The position numbers and the translations under genes are program-made. A stretch of DNA of 64,000 bases from Ruminococcus sp. GTDB lineage: Bacteria; Bacillota; Clostridia; Oscillospirales; Ruminococcaceae. The notes beneath the pieces were generated by a model. It was not told the origin of the DNA and did no database searches. It saw only the letters and a list, made by a program, of their open reading frames with translations. Positions within the stretch are counted from its first letter, which is position 1. Every line of letters starts with the position of its first letter. Below are positions 33,864-43,069 of the stretch, piece by piece. The DNA is taken from NCBI GenBank assembly GCA_017623515.1, contig JAGAOV010000003.1, positions 1 through 64,000 of the forward strand, written 5' to 3'.

Positions 33864-33907
33864 AAAAAAATACGGTTCGGACGAAACCGCTTCCATCCGA
33901 ACCGTAT
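33864..33907 (-). terminator. Terminator after tadA
   Basis: ATACGGTTCGGA and TCCGAACCGTAT form a 12-bp stem; on the minus strand TTTTTTT follows. Confidence 0.88.
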
Positions 33908-33970
33908 TATATCCTGTATTTAAGCGCATTTTCCAATGAGAATAGCTCGGTAGTATGCACGGCAAAATTT

Positions 33971-34537
33971 TTATATGCCGCTTTCTTCATCGTTTACGCC
34001 TGCAAGCGCATTCTCACACGCCTTTGACATTTCTCTGCGCCATTTTATCCCAATTGATTTTTTCTTTGCACGAAGCTCCCGAAAAAACTTTTTCATAAGC
34101 TCTCTGCATTCCTCTTCCATGTAGCCGCCAGTTATTTCCGGCTTATGATTATACGGAAAGGAAAACATCTCCTGAACGGAGCAGAGCGAACCGGACTTTT
34201 CGTCATAAGCCCCGAATATCACATCATCTATACGTCCATGGAGTATACCTCCGGCGCACATTGGACATGGTTCAAGGGTGACATACATTGCACTGTCAAC
34301 GATACGCCATCCACCAAGCCTCCGGCTTGCGGCATTTATCGCCATTATTTCCGCATGTGCAAGAGGTGATCTCTCGGTTTCACGCATATTCCAGCCCTCG
34401 CCTACTATGATCCCTGTAGGCTTATGGACAATGACTGCGCCTACCGGAACTTCACCAAGCGACGCTGCATATTCTCCAAGCTCTATTGCACGTTCCATAA
34501 ATTTTCTTTCCGGTTTATAATTAGTTTCCGCCGGCAC
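33971..34537 (-). CDS. tadA: tRNA adenosine(34) deaminase
   Basis: A 188-residue zinc deaminase that converts A34 of tRNA-Arg(ACG) to inosine. Catalytic HAE occurs in SPLAHAEIMAIN and the zinc cysteines in TLEPCPMCAGGILHGR. The start is GTG at 34537 with GTAGGAG nine bases upstream. The C-terminus (about 155-188) is longer than in E. coli TadA. The gene lies 12 bases after the CPBP gene and is probably co-transcribed with it. Confidence 0.92.
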   Translation of the reverse strand: MPAETNYKPERKFMERAIELGEYAASLGEVPVGAVIVHKPTGIIVGEGWNMRETERSPLAHAEIMAINAASRRLGGWRIVDSAMYVTLEPCPMCAGGILHGRIDDVIFGAYDEKSGSLCSVQEMFSFPYNHKPEITGGYMEEECRELMKKFFRELRAKKKSIGIKWRREMSKACENALAGVNDEESGI

Positions 34538-34549
34538 TGTATTATTCTC

Positions 34550-35710
34550 CTACATTGCTATTTCTATTATCATGAGAAGCAGACATACTATCCATACCAG
34601 AAGCAGCGGCCCGTTCCATGAAACAATACTGATTTTCTCCTTCACAGAGAGGAATGTGTCGTTCGTTGTAATGATAAGCTTTTTCTTTCCAAAAAGCTGC
34701 ATTATAAGAAAGCATACGATTCCTGTTACAAGCATTATGAATATACACAACGCCTGTGCCTGAATACCGCCCACTTCCGGAAGTTCACTGCACATGAACA
34801 TGATATACCCAAGTATTCTTGCCTCTGCATGAACTATAATACCTGTAATCAGCGATCCGCTTTTCCATACACCCCAGCCGGCTATTGCTGAAGTAATAAA
34901 TATCGCCGCACTGGATTCAGGATTATGCATCATTGCCATGTTAAGCACCGCTGTGAACAGAATTGCAAAAACAGTTCCGAACTGTCTCATACTCTGAAAC
35001 AATGCGCCATGGAAAAGAAATTCCATAAGTGCAGGTACAGACACAAGCTCAAATATCATATAAACTGTGCGGCACCATCCATTCATATATGATGTTACCT
35101 GATATGACATTCCTATATTATTCGCTGCAAAAGCACCAACCGGAAAGAAGAGCCTCGGTATGCTTACTGCGCTGAATGCTGCACAAAGAACGAATATTGC
35201 TGCCCATGTATACCAGCCACGTCTTATCTTCATAGGGCAGGCCGCCTTCACCGGCATTTTCAGCCTGATTCTCATTAAAACAGCCGGAATAACAAGCTTG
35301 AGGATGCTTTCAAATGCTGTTACACCAAGAACAGCATACTGATTCCCGTATGCGATCTTATCATTGAAGCTGTAGCTTATTTCCACGCTTGATTTCTCAA
35401 GTATCATCATCAATGGCAGAACCAATACATTTTCGATAAGTGCATAAAGAATCATTACCGACATTGTAAGCAGACAAAGATTCTTCAGCGCAGTTTCTTC
35501 ACGTTTTGCGCCTCCGTTTGTCTGTACGCCTATTCCGTCTACATAAGTATAATTACTCTGACGAAGCTTGCCGCTGAACGCAAACAGATTATCCTCTCTG
35601 CACCGCCATTCACGAAACAGCTCGTTATACTCCTCTGTCTGCGCTGGGAATCGTGAGACATCTTCGATCTCCTTGTTCTCCGCCAGCAGCAAAGAATCCT
35701 TTTTTTTCAT
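34550..35710 (-). CDS. CPBP-family membrane protein, probably without protease activity
   Basis: A 386-residue membrane protein with a 75-residue cytoplasmic N-terminus and about eight helices. The segment SVPALMEFLFHGALFQSMRQFG corresponds to CPBP motif 1, normally EExxxR; one Glu is missing and Arg is His. The motif 2 region FTAVLNMAMMH and a later IVHAEARILGY keep histidines. CPBP proteins are intramembrane endopeptidases or bacteriocin immunity proteins. The altered motif suggests a non-catalytic or diverged member. It lies before tadA in the same transcript. A possible promoter GTGACA-16-TATAAA lies upstream. Confidence 0.7.
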   Translation of the reverse strand: MKKKDSLLLAENKEIEDVSRFPAQTEEYNELFREWRCREDNLFAFSGKLRQSNYTYVDGIGVQTNGGAKREETALKNLCLLTMSVMILYALIENVLVLPLMMILEKSSVEISYSFNDKIAYGNQYAVLGVTAFESILKLVIPAVLMRIRLKMPVKAACPMKIRRGWYTWAAIFVLCAAFSAVSIPRLFFPVGAFAANNIGMSYQVTSYMNGWCRTVYMIFELVSVPALMEFLFHGALFQSMRQFGTVFAILFTAVLNMAMMHNPESSAAIFITSAIAGWGVWKSGSLITGIIVHAEARILGYIMFMCSELPEVGGIQAQALCIFIMLVTGIVCFLIMQLFGKKKLIITTNDTFLSVKEKISIVSWNGPLLLVWIVCLLLMIIEIAM

Positions 35711-35770
35711 TAAATCATCCCTGTTTTTCAGACTTTATATTCTCATTTCAAAGTCTGTCACGTTTTATCC

Positions 35771-35799
35771 TTGACAATTCCTGCGAAATATCGTATCAT
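35771..35799 (+). promoter_or_regulatory. Promoter of the arsR-type gene
   Basis: TTGACA (35771-35776) and TATCAT (35794-35799), spacer 17. AAGGAGG precedes the ATG. Confidence 0.75.
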
Positions 35800-35825
35800 T
35801 ATTATATTAACAAGGAGGAATTATC

Positions 35826-36164
35826 ATGGAACATAAATGTATCATAGAGGAAGAACTGCATCCCATTCTGAAAGAGAACATGGACAATGAAGAGACTCTC
35901 TGCGAGGTTGCAGAGTTATTCAAGGTGTTCGGCGACACCACACGCATACGTATTATTTTTCTGCTTTTCCAGCATGAGGAGTGTGTCTGTGACATCGCAC
36001 GCAAGCTCAACATGACTCAGTCTGCCATATCTCACCAGCTGCGTATTCTCAAGCAGGCAAGGCTCGTTTCAGCCCGACGTGAGGGTAAAACCATTTTTTA
36101 TGCGCTTGCAGATCACCATATTGGTACGATTTTCCGTCAGGCTATGGAGCATATCTCAGAATAA
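35826..36164 (+). CDS. ArsR/SmtB-family metal sensor repressor
   Basis: A 112-residue winged helix repressor of the ArsR/SmtB type. The recognition helix region is LNMTQSAISHQLRILKQARLV. Two metal sites are visible: an alpha-3N/alpha-3 set with Cys5 and the ECVCD motif (as in CadC, for Cd/Pb/Zn), and a complete alpha-5 set DxHx10HxxE in DHHIGTIFRQAMEHISE (as in SmtB/CzrA, for Zn). It has its own promoter, but no metal pump follows, so it may act on a distant operon or only on itself. Metal selectivity is inferred from the motifs. Confidence 0.88.
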   Translation: MEHKCIIEEELHPILKENMDNEETLCEVAELFKVFGDTTRIRIIFLLFQHEECVCDIARKLNMTQSAISHQLRILKQARLVSARREGKTIFYALADHHIGTIFRQAMEHISE

Positions 36165-36338
36165 GCCCATCTTCCTTTATACTACACATTTATTATACCA
36201 CACCCATTGACGTATGCAATGTGATTTTTGCACATATTTTGTGAAATTTTTCACATTTTTTCATACGAGCAATTACATCTTTTTGCGATAAAATATTACC
36301 TCTCAAAAAAAGAAATTGCTCCCACCTCGAAAAACCTC

Positions 36339-36597
<259 letters not shown>

Positions 36598-36606
36598 GAT
36601 ATGACC

Positions 36607-36641
36607 ACTAAAGCCGCTTCTCTTATCGGGAGGCGGTTTTC
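36607..36641 (+). terminator. Terminator after the ferredoxin gene
   Basis: AAAGCCGC and the GGCGGTTTT segment pair with a few mismatches, followed by TTTTCATTTT. Confidence 0.65.
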
Positions 36642-36647
36642 ATTTTA

Positions 36648-36730
36648 GGCAATACCGCATAAAGCCTGTGCATCAGATATGCAGTCAGATGACGCACAGA
36701 GCTGTCAGGCAGACTTTGTGCGGTGCTGCC
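36648..36730. mobile_element. MITE, copy 3 (83 bp)
   Basis: GGCAATACCGCATAAAGCC at one end and the inverse of GGCAGCACCGCACAAAGTC at the other are terminal inverted repeats. TTTA flanks both sides (36644-36647 and 36731-36734). It is a shorter version of copy 1 and lies just upstream of the lipoprotein gene. Confidence 0.78.
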
Positions 36731-36775
36731 TTTAGTATAATGCATTTCATATTTTTACATACAAAGGAGTTCTTT

Positions 36776-37378
36776 ATGAAATTCAAAAAATTTTCCCTGC
36801 TTGCTTGCAGTATTGCTGTCATCGCCGCTTTTTCCGGATGTGCTGACAAGGAATCTGTAAAACCTGCTTCCGGCGACAATGCTCCTGTTGTTACCACTCG
36901 TGTTACTAAAACAGGCAGCGTAGGCAATATGATCGAAATGGACGGCGTTGAGGTTACTATAAACGGTGTGTATTCAAGTGAATATCAGGGTTATGTAGGT
37001 GATATTCCCACAAGAGTCGTATTCCTTGACGTTACCGTTACAAATAATACTGATGACGAAATAGACACCAATATGCTCACATCATTTGAGTTTGAGGCGG
37101 ACGGCGAGTATTTCGACAGTGCCACTCTCTATGCTATCAGCTGTGCTAAAAAACAGTACGGAGATGATGTCAATATGTTCACCGAAACCATCAAACCCGG
37201 CAATTCTCAGACCGGCTGTATTTCTGCCGAGCTGCCTGAGAATTTCACCTCAATCCAGCTTTCATTCCTGCCCTTCGGCGGTGCTGATAAAAACTACGAT
37301 CTTTCCAAGGCTATAACATACTCTTTCACCAAGGACGACCTCACTGAAATTAAGCGTCCGACTTTATCCGAGGATTGA
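36776..37378 (+). CDS. DUF4352-like lipoprotein
   Basis: A 200-residue lipoprotein. The start at 36776 follows AAAGGAG by six bases; the lipobox is AAFSGC with Cys22 lipidated. The mature part (about 60-185) has the DUF4352 pattern of a beta-sandwich: VEVTINGVYSS, RVVFLDVTVTNNTDDEI and the later PGNSQTGCISAELPENFTSIQL. Such domains are telokin-like and of unknown function. A TATAAT occurs at 36736-36741 just after the MITE, without a good -35. It ends at an intrinsic terminator. Confidence 0.8.
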   Translation: MKFKKFSLLACSIAVIAAFSGCADKESVKPASGDNAPVVTTRVTKTGSVGNMIEMDGVEVTINGVYSSEYQGYVGDIPTRVVFLDVTVTNNTDDEIDTNMLTSFEFEADGEYFDSATLYAISCAKKQYGDDVNMFTETIKPGNSQTGCISAELPENFTSIQLSFLPFGGADKNYDLSKAITYSFTKDDLTEIKRPTLSED

Positions 37379-37403
37379 TCGCCTGTTTCTCTTGCTTAAT
37401 GAC

Positions 37404-37442
37404 AAAACTGGTGCAGCTTTTACACTGCACCAGTTCTTTTTA
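37404..37442 (+). terminator. Terminator after the DUF4352 gene
   Basis: ACTGGTGCAG and CTGCACCAGT pair around CTTTTACA, followed by TCTTTTT. The convergent superoxide reductase gene starts its stop at 37447. Confidence 0.88.
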
Positions 37443-37446
37443 TAAA

Positions 37447-37821
37447 TCAGGATTTCCAGAGACTATGAATATTGCAGTATGCGTAAACTGCCTCTACTTC
37501 ATCTCCGTCACAAAGAGCAAAGCATATCTCAGGCGGAATTCCAGGCTTCAATGCCTTTCTCTGGTTGCCCTCCTTGGTCTGGATGGAGATCCATTCAATG
37601 TAATGCTCAGGCAGCATGGGATGTTCAGCCTCGCCTACCTTTACCTTTACGATGTTATTTTCAATTCTGTACACAGGTACATGCTTTTCCACAGATGCGT
37701 CAGTAGTTCCGGGAATAATCTCCTTCATCTTCTGTCCGCAGCACATTACAGGTACTCCGCTTTCCTTTACCAGTGCTACGATCTTTCCGCAGTGCTCGCA
37801 GATGTAGAATTTCTGTTCCAT
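37447..37821 (-). CDS. Superoxide reductase (desulfoferrodoxin)
   Basis: A 124-residue two-centre superoxide reductase that reduces superoxide to hydrogen peroxide in anaerobes. The N-terminal desulforedoxin-type Fe(Cys)4 centre is made by CEHCG and the CC pair in VMCCGQ. The catalytic Fe(His)4Cys centre is made by EKHVP, EAEHPM, PEHYIEW and the C-terminal CNIHSLW. It is transcribed alone. The leader holds a small hairpin ACGGC-AGAA-GCCGT. Confidence 0.95.
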   Translation of the reverse strand: MEQKFYICEHCGKIVALVKESGVPVMCCGQKMKEIIPGTTDASVEKHVPVYRIENNIVKVKVGEAEHPMLPEHYIEWISIQTKEGNQRKALKPGIPPEICFALCDGDEVEAVYAYCNIHSLWKS

Positions 37822-37884
37822 AACTTTTACTGCTCCTTTTCATATAGGTTATATTTTTACGGCTTCTGCCGTTTTTTCTTTTAT

Positions 37885-37913
37885 AGTATAACATTTTTTC
37901 AGACGGAATGCAA
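37885..37913 (-). promoter_or_regulatory. Promoter of the superoxide reductase gene
   Basis: Minus-strand TTGCAT (37913-37908) and TATACT (37890-37885), spacer 17. Confidence 0.78.
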
Positions 37914-37951
37914 GTGAAACGCCAAAAAAACTTCTGCCATGTGAAAAACTA

Positions 37952-37980
37952 TTGATTTCCATACTGAAATATGGTAAAAT
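37952..37980 (+). promoter_or_regulatory. Promoter of the AAA ATPase gene
   Basis: TTGATT (37952-37957) and TAAAAT (37975-37980), spacer 17. Confidence 0.75.
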
Positions 37981-37999
37981 AAGGCATGGAGGGATGCAC

Positions 38000-39304
38000 A
38001 TGTTTACATATGTCAGACTAAAGAATTTCTTATCCTTAGGGGATATAGTATTTGATTTCAGAAAAAAACGTAATCCTAAAAGCGTCAGAGATGTCAAACA
38101 GTTTATAGTGATTTACGGTGAAAACGGAAGCGGCAAGTCAAATCTGGCAGACAGCTTTGCATTTTTAATAGCTTCATCGTATGCATTCAATTATCCCGAC
38201 AGGGATAAAGAAAAAAACTGGAGCGATATGTATTCAATGTACAGAACAGCAGAGTGTTCGGATGTGACAGAAGCAGAATACGGTATACTTGCTGAAGGAA
38301 AAGAGATGCGCTATAAAATTAAGTTTACCAACAGACTTATTGAAGAAGAACTGCGCATTGAAAATGATATATCGGATACTCCTGTATTCAGAATATCCTC
38401 CGGTTGTGACGGCAGTATCAACAGAGAATTCAAAAGTGATATTTTTACAGAAGACAATGCCCGCAGCTTTATTATGGACGAGATTGACAAGCACTGGGGT
38501 ACATATACGTTTATCAGCCTGCTGTATCACTTCATATCAAAAAAGCCATTCAGCATTGATGATGTGAATATTCCGGATGACCTGTTATTTTTTGCAGGAC
38601 ATCTTGCACGCAGCTGTGTATCACTCAGAACAAGACACGGTGATGTAAGATTATGTAAGCAAAACAAATATCTTCTTGAAGACCTTGTAAATGGTACAGT
38701 TGAACATGTGGATATTCCGGTTCTGAAAAATACAGAGAGAATTATAAACAGCTTTCTTATGCAGGCATACTCCGAGGTAAGACGTGCCTTCTATGTAACA
38801 CGTCCCGAAAAAAACAACAATGTAATGTATGAGCTTCATATTGACAGAATCGTTGCAGACCGACTATGCCGTATGTCATTTACGCACGAATCGGAGGGCG
38901 TTCACAACTCAATTGAGCTTCTAAGAAGTATCGTACACGCCCTGAACGGAGAACTTTCTGTATGTGACGGCATTGACTGCGGTATTCATGATCTTTTGCT
39001 GGAGGCAATGCTTCTTTCCGCAAAGGACAAGCTGGAGGAAATGTCATCACAGGCTGAAAAGAAAGGTCAGGAATTTACAGGGCAGCTTATTTTTACTACA
39101 CACAGCACTCAGCTTCTCAACACTCTTGATCCGTCTGATGTTTACCTCATAAAATCCGACTACAGAGGTCAGAAGGAATCAGTCTGCCTCAGCAGCTTCA
39201 TGCTCCGGAAGAGAGATGATATTCGTTTGAAATATATAAACGGTCTTTTCGACGGCGTGCCTATAGCAGACAGCATTGATTATACATTTGCAATCGAACA
39301 GTAA
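38000..39304 (+). CDS. AAA-type ATP-binding protein (AAA_15/AAA_21 class)
   Basis: A 434-residue P-loop protein starting MFTYVRLKNFLSLGDIVFDF, the usual N-terminus of SMC-like/ABC-type AAA_15 proteins. Walker A is YGENGSGKSN; the C-terminal half has QLIFTTHSTQLLNTLDPSDVYLI, the switch His motif with its preceding Walker B-like strand. The start at 38000 follows GGAGGG. Proteins of this class occur in restriction or abortive infection systems, often with a small RloB or nuclease partner. None is adjacent here (purA follows with its own promoter), so the role is open. Confidence 0.75.
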   Translation: MFTYVRLKNFLSLGDIVFDFRKKRNPKSVRDVKQFIVIYGENGSGKSNLADSFAFLIASSYAFNYPDRDKEKNWSDMYSMYRTAECSDVTEAEYGILAEGKEMRYKIKFTNRLIEEELRIENDISDTPVFRISSGCDGSINREFKSDIFTEDNARSFIMDEIDKHWGTYTFISLLYHFISKKPFSIDDVNIPDDLLFFAGHLARSCVSLRTRHGDVRLCKQNKYLLEDLVNGTVEHVDIPVLKNTERIINSFLMQAYSEVRRAFYVTRPEKNNNVMYELHIDRIVADRLCRMSFTHESEGVHNSIELLRSIVHALNGELSVCDGIDCGIHDLLLEAMLLSAKDKLEEMSSQAEKKGQEFTGQLIFTTHSTQLLNTLDPSDVYLIKSDYRGQKESVCLSSFMLRKRDDIRLKYINGLFDGVPIADSIDYTFAIEQ

Positions 39305-39348
39305 GCCGCCATTATTTTCGATAATCCAAGCTTTTATCAGAAAAAGAC

Positions 39349-39377
39349 TTGATTTTTCATAATCAGCATGATATAAT
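39349..39377 (+). promoter_or_regulatory. Promoter of purA
   Basis: TTGATT (39349-39354) and TATAAT (39372-39377), spacer 17. The leader contains a short hairpin with loop GTGA (39386-39403). Confidence 0.8.
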
Positions 39378-39436
39378 GATAAAGGTCTGTCGTGAGACGG
39401 ACAGTAGAAAAATATTGAAGGAAAAGAGGTACTATC

Positions 39437-40711
39437 ATGCCTGCTAATGTAATAGTCGGTTCTCAGTGGGGCGATGAGGGTAAAGGAAAAATCATTGATA
39501 TTATGGCATCCCGTGCGGATGTTGTTGTACGTTCAACAGGCGGCAATAATGCCGGACATACTGTTGTAAATAACGGAGAGGTATATAAGCTTCACCTGAT
39601 TCCCTCCGGTATTCTGTATCCCAATACTCTGTGCCTTATCGGTGCTGGCGTTGTACTGGATCCCAAGGACTTTATCGGTGAGCTGGATTCACTTGAAAGC
39701 CGTGGCATATCCACTGCCAACCTGAAAATTGATCCCCGTGCTCACGTTGTAATGCCTTGGCATATTGCACTGGACGGACTTTCTGAACAGTTCAGAGGTA
39801 ACTCTGACATCGGTACTACCAAAAGAGGCATAGGCCCTACCTATATGGATAAATACGAACGCTGCGGTCTGCGTATGTGCGATCTCATCAATCCTGAAAT
39901 ATTCGCACAGAAAGCAAAGGCTACAGGCGAACTCAAGAATGCTATAATCACAAAGGTTTACGGCGGAGAGGGCTTTGACCTTGACGCAGTTATTGCTGAA
40001 TACATCGAATACGGCAAGAGACTTGCTCCTTATATTGCAGATGTTTCCGTTCTCACATACGAGGCAAACAAAGCCGGCAAAAACATCATGTTCGAGGGCG
40101 CACAGGCTACACTCCTTGATATTGACTACGGCACATACCCCTACGTTACATCCTCACATCCTGTATCAAGCGGTATGTGTGCAGGCGTAGGCGTTGGCCC
40201 GAAGATGGTTTCCAATATCATCGGCGTTGCAAAGGCTTACACAACAAGAGTAGGCAAAGGCCCGTTCCCGACAGAGCTTGATGATGAAACAGGCGATATG
40301 ATCCGAAACAAGGGCGGCGAGTTCGGTACTACTACCGGCAGACCAAGAAGAACAGGCTGGTTTGACGCAGTTATCGTTCGTCACTCTGTAAGAGTAAATG
40401 GTCTGGATGGCCTTGCCATCAACAAGCTGGATACACTTTCCGGTATTCCGGTTCTGAAGATGTGCGTAGGCTATGAAAAGCCGGACGGCAGCATTCTGAA
40501 GGACTTCCCTGCTGCACTGGAAGAACTGGCTGACTGCAAGCCGGTATATGAGGAATTTGAAGGCTTCACAGAGGACATCAGCGGTCTGACTGAATATGAC
40601 CAGCTGCCGGAGAACTGCAAGAAGTACATCGCAAGACTGGAAGAGGTCTGCGAGTGTAAGGTTGTTATGGTAGGCAACGGCCCTGACAGAACTCAGATCC
40701 TTGAGAGATAA
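39437..40711 (+). CDS. purA: Adenylosuccinate synthetase
   Basis: A 424-residue cytosolic enzyme that joins IMP and aspartate with GTP in AMP synthesis. The glycine loop GSQWGDEGKGKIID is at residues 8-21 and contains the catalytic Asp; NNAGHTVV, the IMP-binding DIGTTKRGIGPTYMDK and FEGAQATLLDIDYGTYPYVTSS are all present, as is the C-terminal GNGPDRTQ. Length is normal. AAAGAGGT lies before the ATG. It is monocistronic with a good terminator. Confidence 0.97.
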   Translation: MPANVIVGSQWGDEGKGKIIDIMASRADVVVRSTGGNNAGHTVVNNGEVYKLHLIPSGILYPNTLCLIGAGVVLDPKDFIGELDSLESRGISTANLKIDPRAHVVMPWHIALDGLSEQFRGNSDIGTTKRGIGPTYMDKYERCGLRMCDLINPEIFAQKAKATGELKNAIITKVYGGEGFDLDAVIAEYIEYGKRLAPYIADVSVLTYEANKAGKNIMFEGAQATLLDIDYGTYPYVTSSHPVSSGMCAGVGVGPKMVSNIIGVAKAYTTRVGKGPFPTELDDETGDMIRNKGGEFGTTTGRPRRTGWFDAVIVRHSVRVNGLDGLAINKLDTLSGIPVLKMCVGYEKPDGSILKDFPAALEELADCKPVYEEFEGFTEDISGLTEYDQLPENCKKYIARLEEVCECKVVMVGNGPDRTQILER

Positions 40712-40725
40712 TTGAATATAAAAAT

Positions 40726-40758
40726 ATGGAGCTTCCGTTTGATTCCGGAAGCTCCTTT
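40726..40758 (+). terminator. Terminator after purA
   Basis: GGAGCTTCCG and CGGAAGCTCC pair, followed by TTTT. Confidence 0.88.
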
Positions 40759-40812
40759 TATATTGATTCATGCTGATATGTGTAGTTTGTATGTGCCGTA
40801 GGCACACCATGA

Positions 40813-40977
40813 AAGGCTAATAATGTAATCAACTTAAGGATAGACCAATTTGTAGGGGACGGCGCCCACGACGTCCCGTTAATTACGCACAACACCTACG
40901 GGGCGTCGAAGGCGCCGCCCCCTACAATTGCAGATGTTTAAGTTGATGACATTGCCCTTAGTAAGGGGAGGCTTTCG
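40813..40977. repeat. Palindromic intergenic repeat, copy A
   Basis: TGTAGGGGACGGCGCC at the left pairs with GGCGCCGCCCCCTACA at the right, forming a long hairpin. Outside this core are arms related to AAGGGCAATGTCATCAACTT. The same family occurs at 43722, 47953, 52625 and 56197. It lies between the convergent ends of purA and malQ; the rest of the gap has no gene. Confidence 0.85.
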
Positions 40978-41012
40978 GCTCGTTCTTTCAATCAGAATAG
41001 AATCATTATATT

Positions 41013-42485
41013 TTATCTATAATAAATCTCATTCAGCGCAAGTATCTTCTTCGCAAGCTTCGCAGTAAATGCACCCTTCTGAACTCTGTACTGCCAGTTT
41101 CCTGACGGTGTAGCAGGAGTATTCATTCTTGCGTTCGGATCTTCACCAAGGAAATCCTGCATCTGTGCAACAGCAAGCTCCGCTGTACTGCTCCATGCAA
41201 GGCGCACCATTGCCTCCGGAATATCCTTTCTGTCCTTTACACGGAGATACTTCTTTGCAAAGGTCATAGACCTTGCACCAAGTGATTCCGTCCAGCCGGT
41301 GAGCGTCATGTTGTCATGTGTTCCCGTATAAACTATGCAATTGCTGTTTGCGAAGTTATGGGGCAGATCTCCGCATGAAGAGCCGCTGTCAAAGGCAAAC
41401 TGCAATACCTTCATGCCCGGATAACCGCAGTTTTTCAGCATTTCTCTTACCTCATCAGTGATAAGTCCCAGATCCTCCGCTATAATTGACATATTGCCAA
41501 GAGCCTTTTCTGCCTTTTCAAAAAGGTCAGTATTCGGGCCTTTCCGCCACTCGCCTATCTCAGCGGTTTCATTTCCGTATGGAATTGCGTAGTAGCTTTC
41601 AAAGCCTCTGAAATGGTCTATTCTTACAGTATCGTAAAGCTTCATTGCACTTTCAAGACGCTTTATCCACCAGTTGTAGCCTGTCTTTTTGTGATATTCC
41701 CAATCGTACAGAGGGTTGCCCCAGAGCTGTCCGGTAGGCGAGAAGAAATCAGGAGGACAGCCTGCAACATCAGTGGGAAGCTTTTCCTTGTCCAGACAGA
41801 AAAGCTCCGGATACTGCCATACTTCTGCACTGTCATATGCCACGTATATCGGAATATCGCCTACTATAGATATACCCTTTTCATTGCAGTATTTTCTCAG
41901 GTCATTCCACTGACTGTAGAACCAGTACTGCATAACGCTGTAGAATTCAGCTTCATCTGAATACTTTTCACGAGCCTCAAGGATAGCTTCTTCCTCGAAC
42001 ATAGCAAGAGGCTTTTCCCATTCCTGCCAAGGTCTGCCGCCATGAGCCTCTTTAAGTGCCATGAAAAGAGAATACGCCGGCAGCCATTCGGATTTTTCCT
42101 TGCAGAATGAAATGTAATCCTCATCGCTGGTATCGAATCTTTCGTATGCCTTTCTCAGCACAGAGAAAACGTTCTCATAGATAAGAGCATAGTCAACACG
42201 GCGTGAGTCACTGCCCCAGTTTACATTTTTGTACTCCTCAGGAAGAAGAAGCCCCTGTTCCTCCAGCTTTTCAAAGTCGATAAAGTATGGGTTGCCTGCA
42301 TGGACGGAGAATGACTGGTAGGGTGAATCGCCGTAGCTTGTAGGAGAAAGAGGGAGTATCTGCCATACGGACACGCCGCCTTTCTCCAGAAAATCCGCAA
42401 ATTCATATGCCTCCTTTCCCAGCTTGCCTATGCCGTAATCTGACGGCAGACTGGATATGTGCATTAAAATACCGCTTCTGCGCAT
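41013..42485 (-). CDS. malQ: 4-alpha-glucanotransferase (amylomaltase)
   Basis: A 490-residue GH77 enzyme that transfers alpha-1,4-glucan segments, used in maltodextrin and glycogen metabolism. RRSGILMHISSLPSDYGIG is the family N-terminus; the catalytic nucleophile lies in VRIDHFRGFESYYAIP, the acid/base in IIAEDLG, and the transition-state Asp in YTGTHDNMTLTGW. The length is that of bacterial type II MalQ. AAAGGAAG precedes the ATG. It is divergent from a small membrane protein gene and is not next to other maltose genes. Confidence 0.95.
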   Translation of the reverse strand: MRRSGILMHISSLPSDYGIGKLGKEAYEFADFLEKGGVSVWQILPLSPTSYGDSPYQSFSVHAGNPYFIDFEKLEEQGLLLPEEYKNVNWGSDSRRVDYALIYENVFSVLRKAYERFDTSDEDYISFCKEKSEWLPAYSLFMALKEAHGGRPWQEWEKPLAMFEEEAILEAREKYSDEAEFYSVMQYWFYSQWNDLRKYCNEKGISIVGDIPIYVAYDSAEVWQYPELFCLDKEKLPTDVAGCPPDFFSPTGQLWGNPLYDWEYHKKTGYNWWIKRLESAMKLYDTVRIDHFRGFESYYAIPYGNETAEIGEWRKGPNTDLFEKAEKALGNMSIIAEDLGLITDEVREMLKNCGYPGMKVLQFAFDSGSSCGDLPHNFANSNCIVYTGTHDNMTLTGWTESLGARSMTFAKKYLRVKDRKDIPEAMVRLAWSSTAELAVAQMQDFLGEDPNARMNTPATPSGNWQYRVQKGAFTAKLAKKILALNEIYYR

Positions 42486-42556
42486 AAAAAACTTCCTTTC
42501 GTTCCTCTGTATAAAAATGAGAGGATATAATAATAATTAAAGTATCGGAGGTGCAT

Positions 42557-42991
42557 ATGAAAAAACCAATTTACTTTTATGAGCTTATATTCATGTTTCT
42601 CCTCGGCAGTCTTATTTATAGTCTGCTTGAAATACTTTTCAGAGGGTATACGCACTGGACAATGACGATTCTCGGCGGTGTGACCGGTGCAGCTCTGTAC
42701 GTTATTTCATCAGGAAAAACACCCATTTTCATTCAATGCCTTTATGGTTCGTTTATAATAACCGCATTTGAGCTGATTGTAGGTATATTCGTAAATATAA
42801 TACTTCACTGGGATGTGTGGGATTATTCCGACGTTCCCTTCAACCTCCTCGGACAAATATGCCTGCCCTTTTCTGTTGTATGGTACGTTATTTCCCTGCC
42901 GGCACTTCTTCTATGCCGTTTTGTGCGGGAAACCTTTTCCTGTAGTATTATACCACATAACACGGCTGATAGCAATAGATATGAGCTTTGA
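42557..42991 (+). CDS. Small membrane protein, CmpB/PF06541-like
   Basis: A 144-residue protein with four hydrophobic helices. The sequence WDVWDYSDVPFNLLGQICLPFSVVW is the hallmark of the putative ABC-transporter CmpB-type family of Firmicutes, and LEILFRGYTHWTM is the other conserved patch. Its function is unknown. The start at 42557 is set by GGAGG five bases upstream. It is divergently placed from malQ. Confidence 0.75.
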   Translation: MKKPIYFYELIFMFLLGSLIYSLLEILFRGYTHWTMTILGGVTGAALYVISSGKTPIFIQCLYGSFIITAFELIVGIFVNIILHWDVWDYSDVPFNLLGQICLPFSVVWYVISLPALLLCRFVRETFSCSIIPHNTADSNRYEL

Positions 42992-43001
42992 CAAAAGCAT
43001 A

Positions 43002-43030
43002 TTGACAAATGTTTTCATATAGTGTAAAAT
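43002..43030 (+). promoter_or_regulatory. Promoter of the HMW rubredoxin gene
   Basis: TTGACA (43002-43007) and TAAAAT (43025-43030), spacer 17. Confidence 0.85.
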
Positions 43031-43069
43031 AAAAATATGGAAAATACAAATTTGTCAGGAGGCATCAGC

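Noticed and set aside
36716..36741. MITE copy 3 supplying the -35 for the lipoprotein gene
   Set aside because: TATAAT lies just outside the element, but no -35 with acceptable spacing is present in the MITE end.
38000..39304. AAA ATPase as part of a two-gene defence system
   Set aside because: Neighbours are superoxide reductase (convergent) and purA with its own promoter; no partner nuclease is adjacent, so a defence role is not supported.
40166..40810. 214-codon minus-strand frame overlapping purA
   Set aside because: Shadow of purA, spanning its terminator hairpin; no independent signals.
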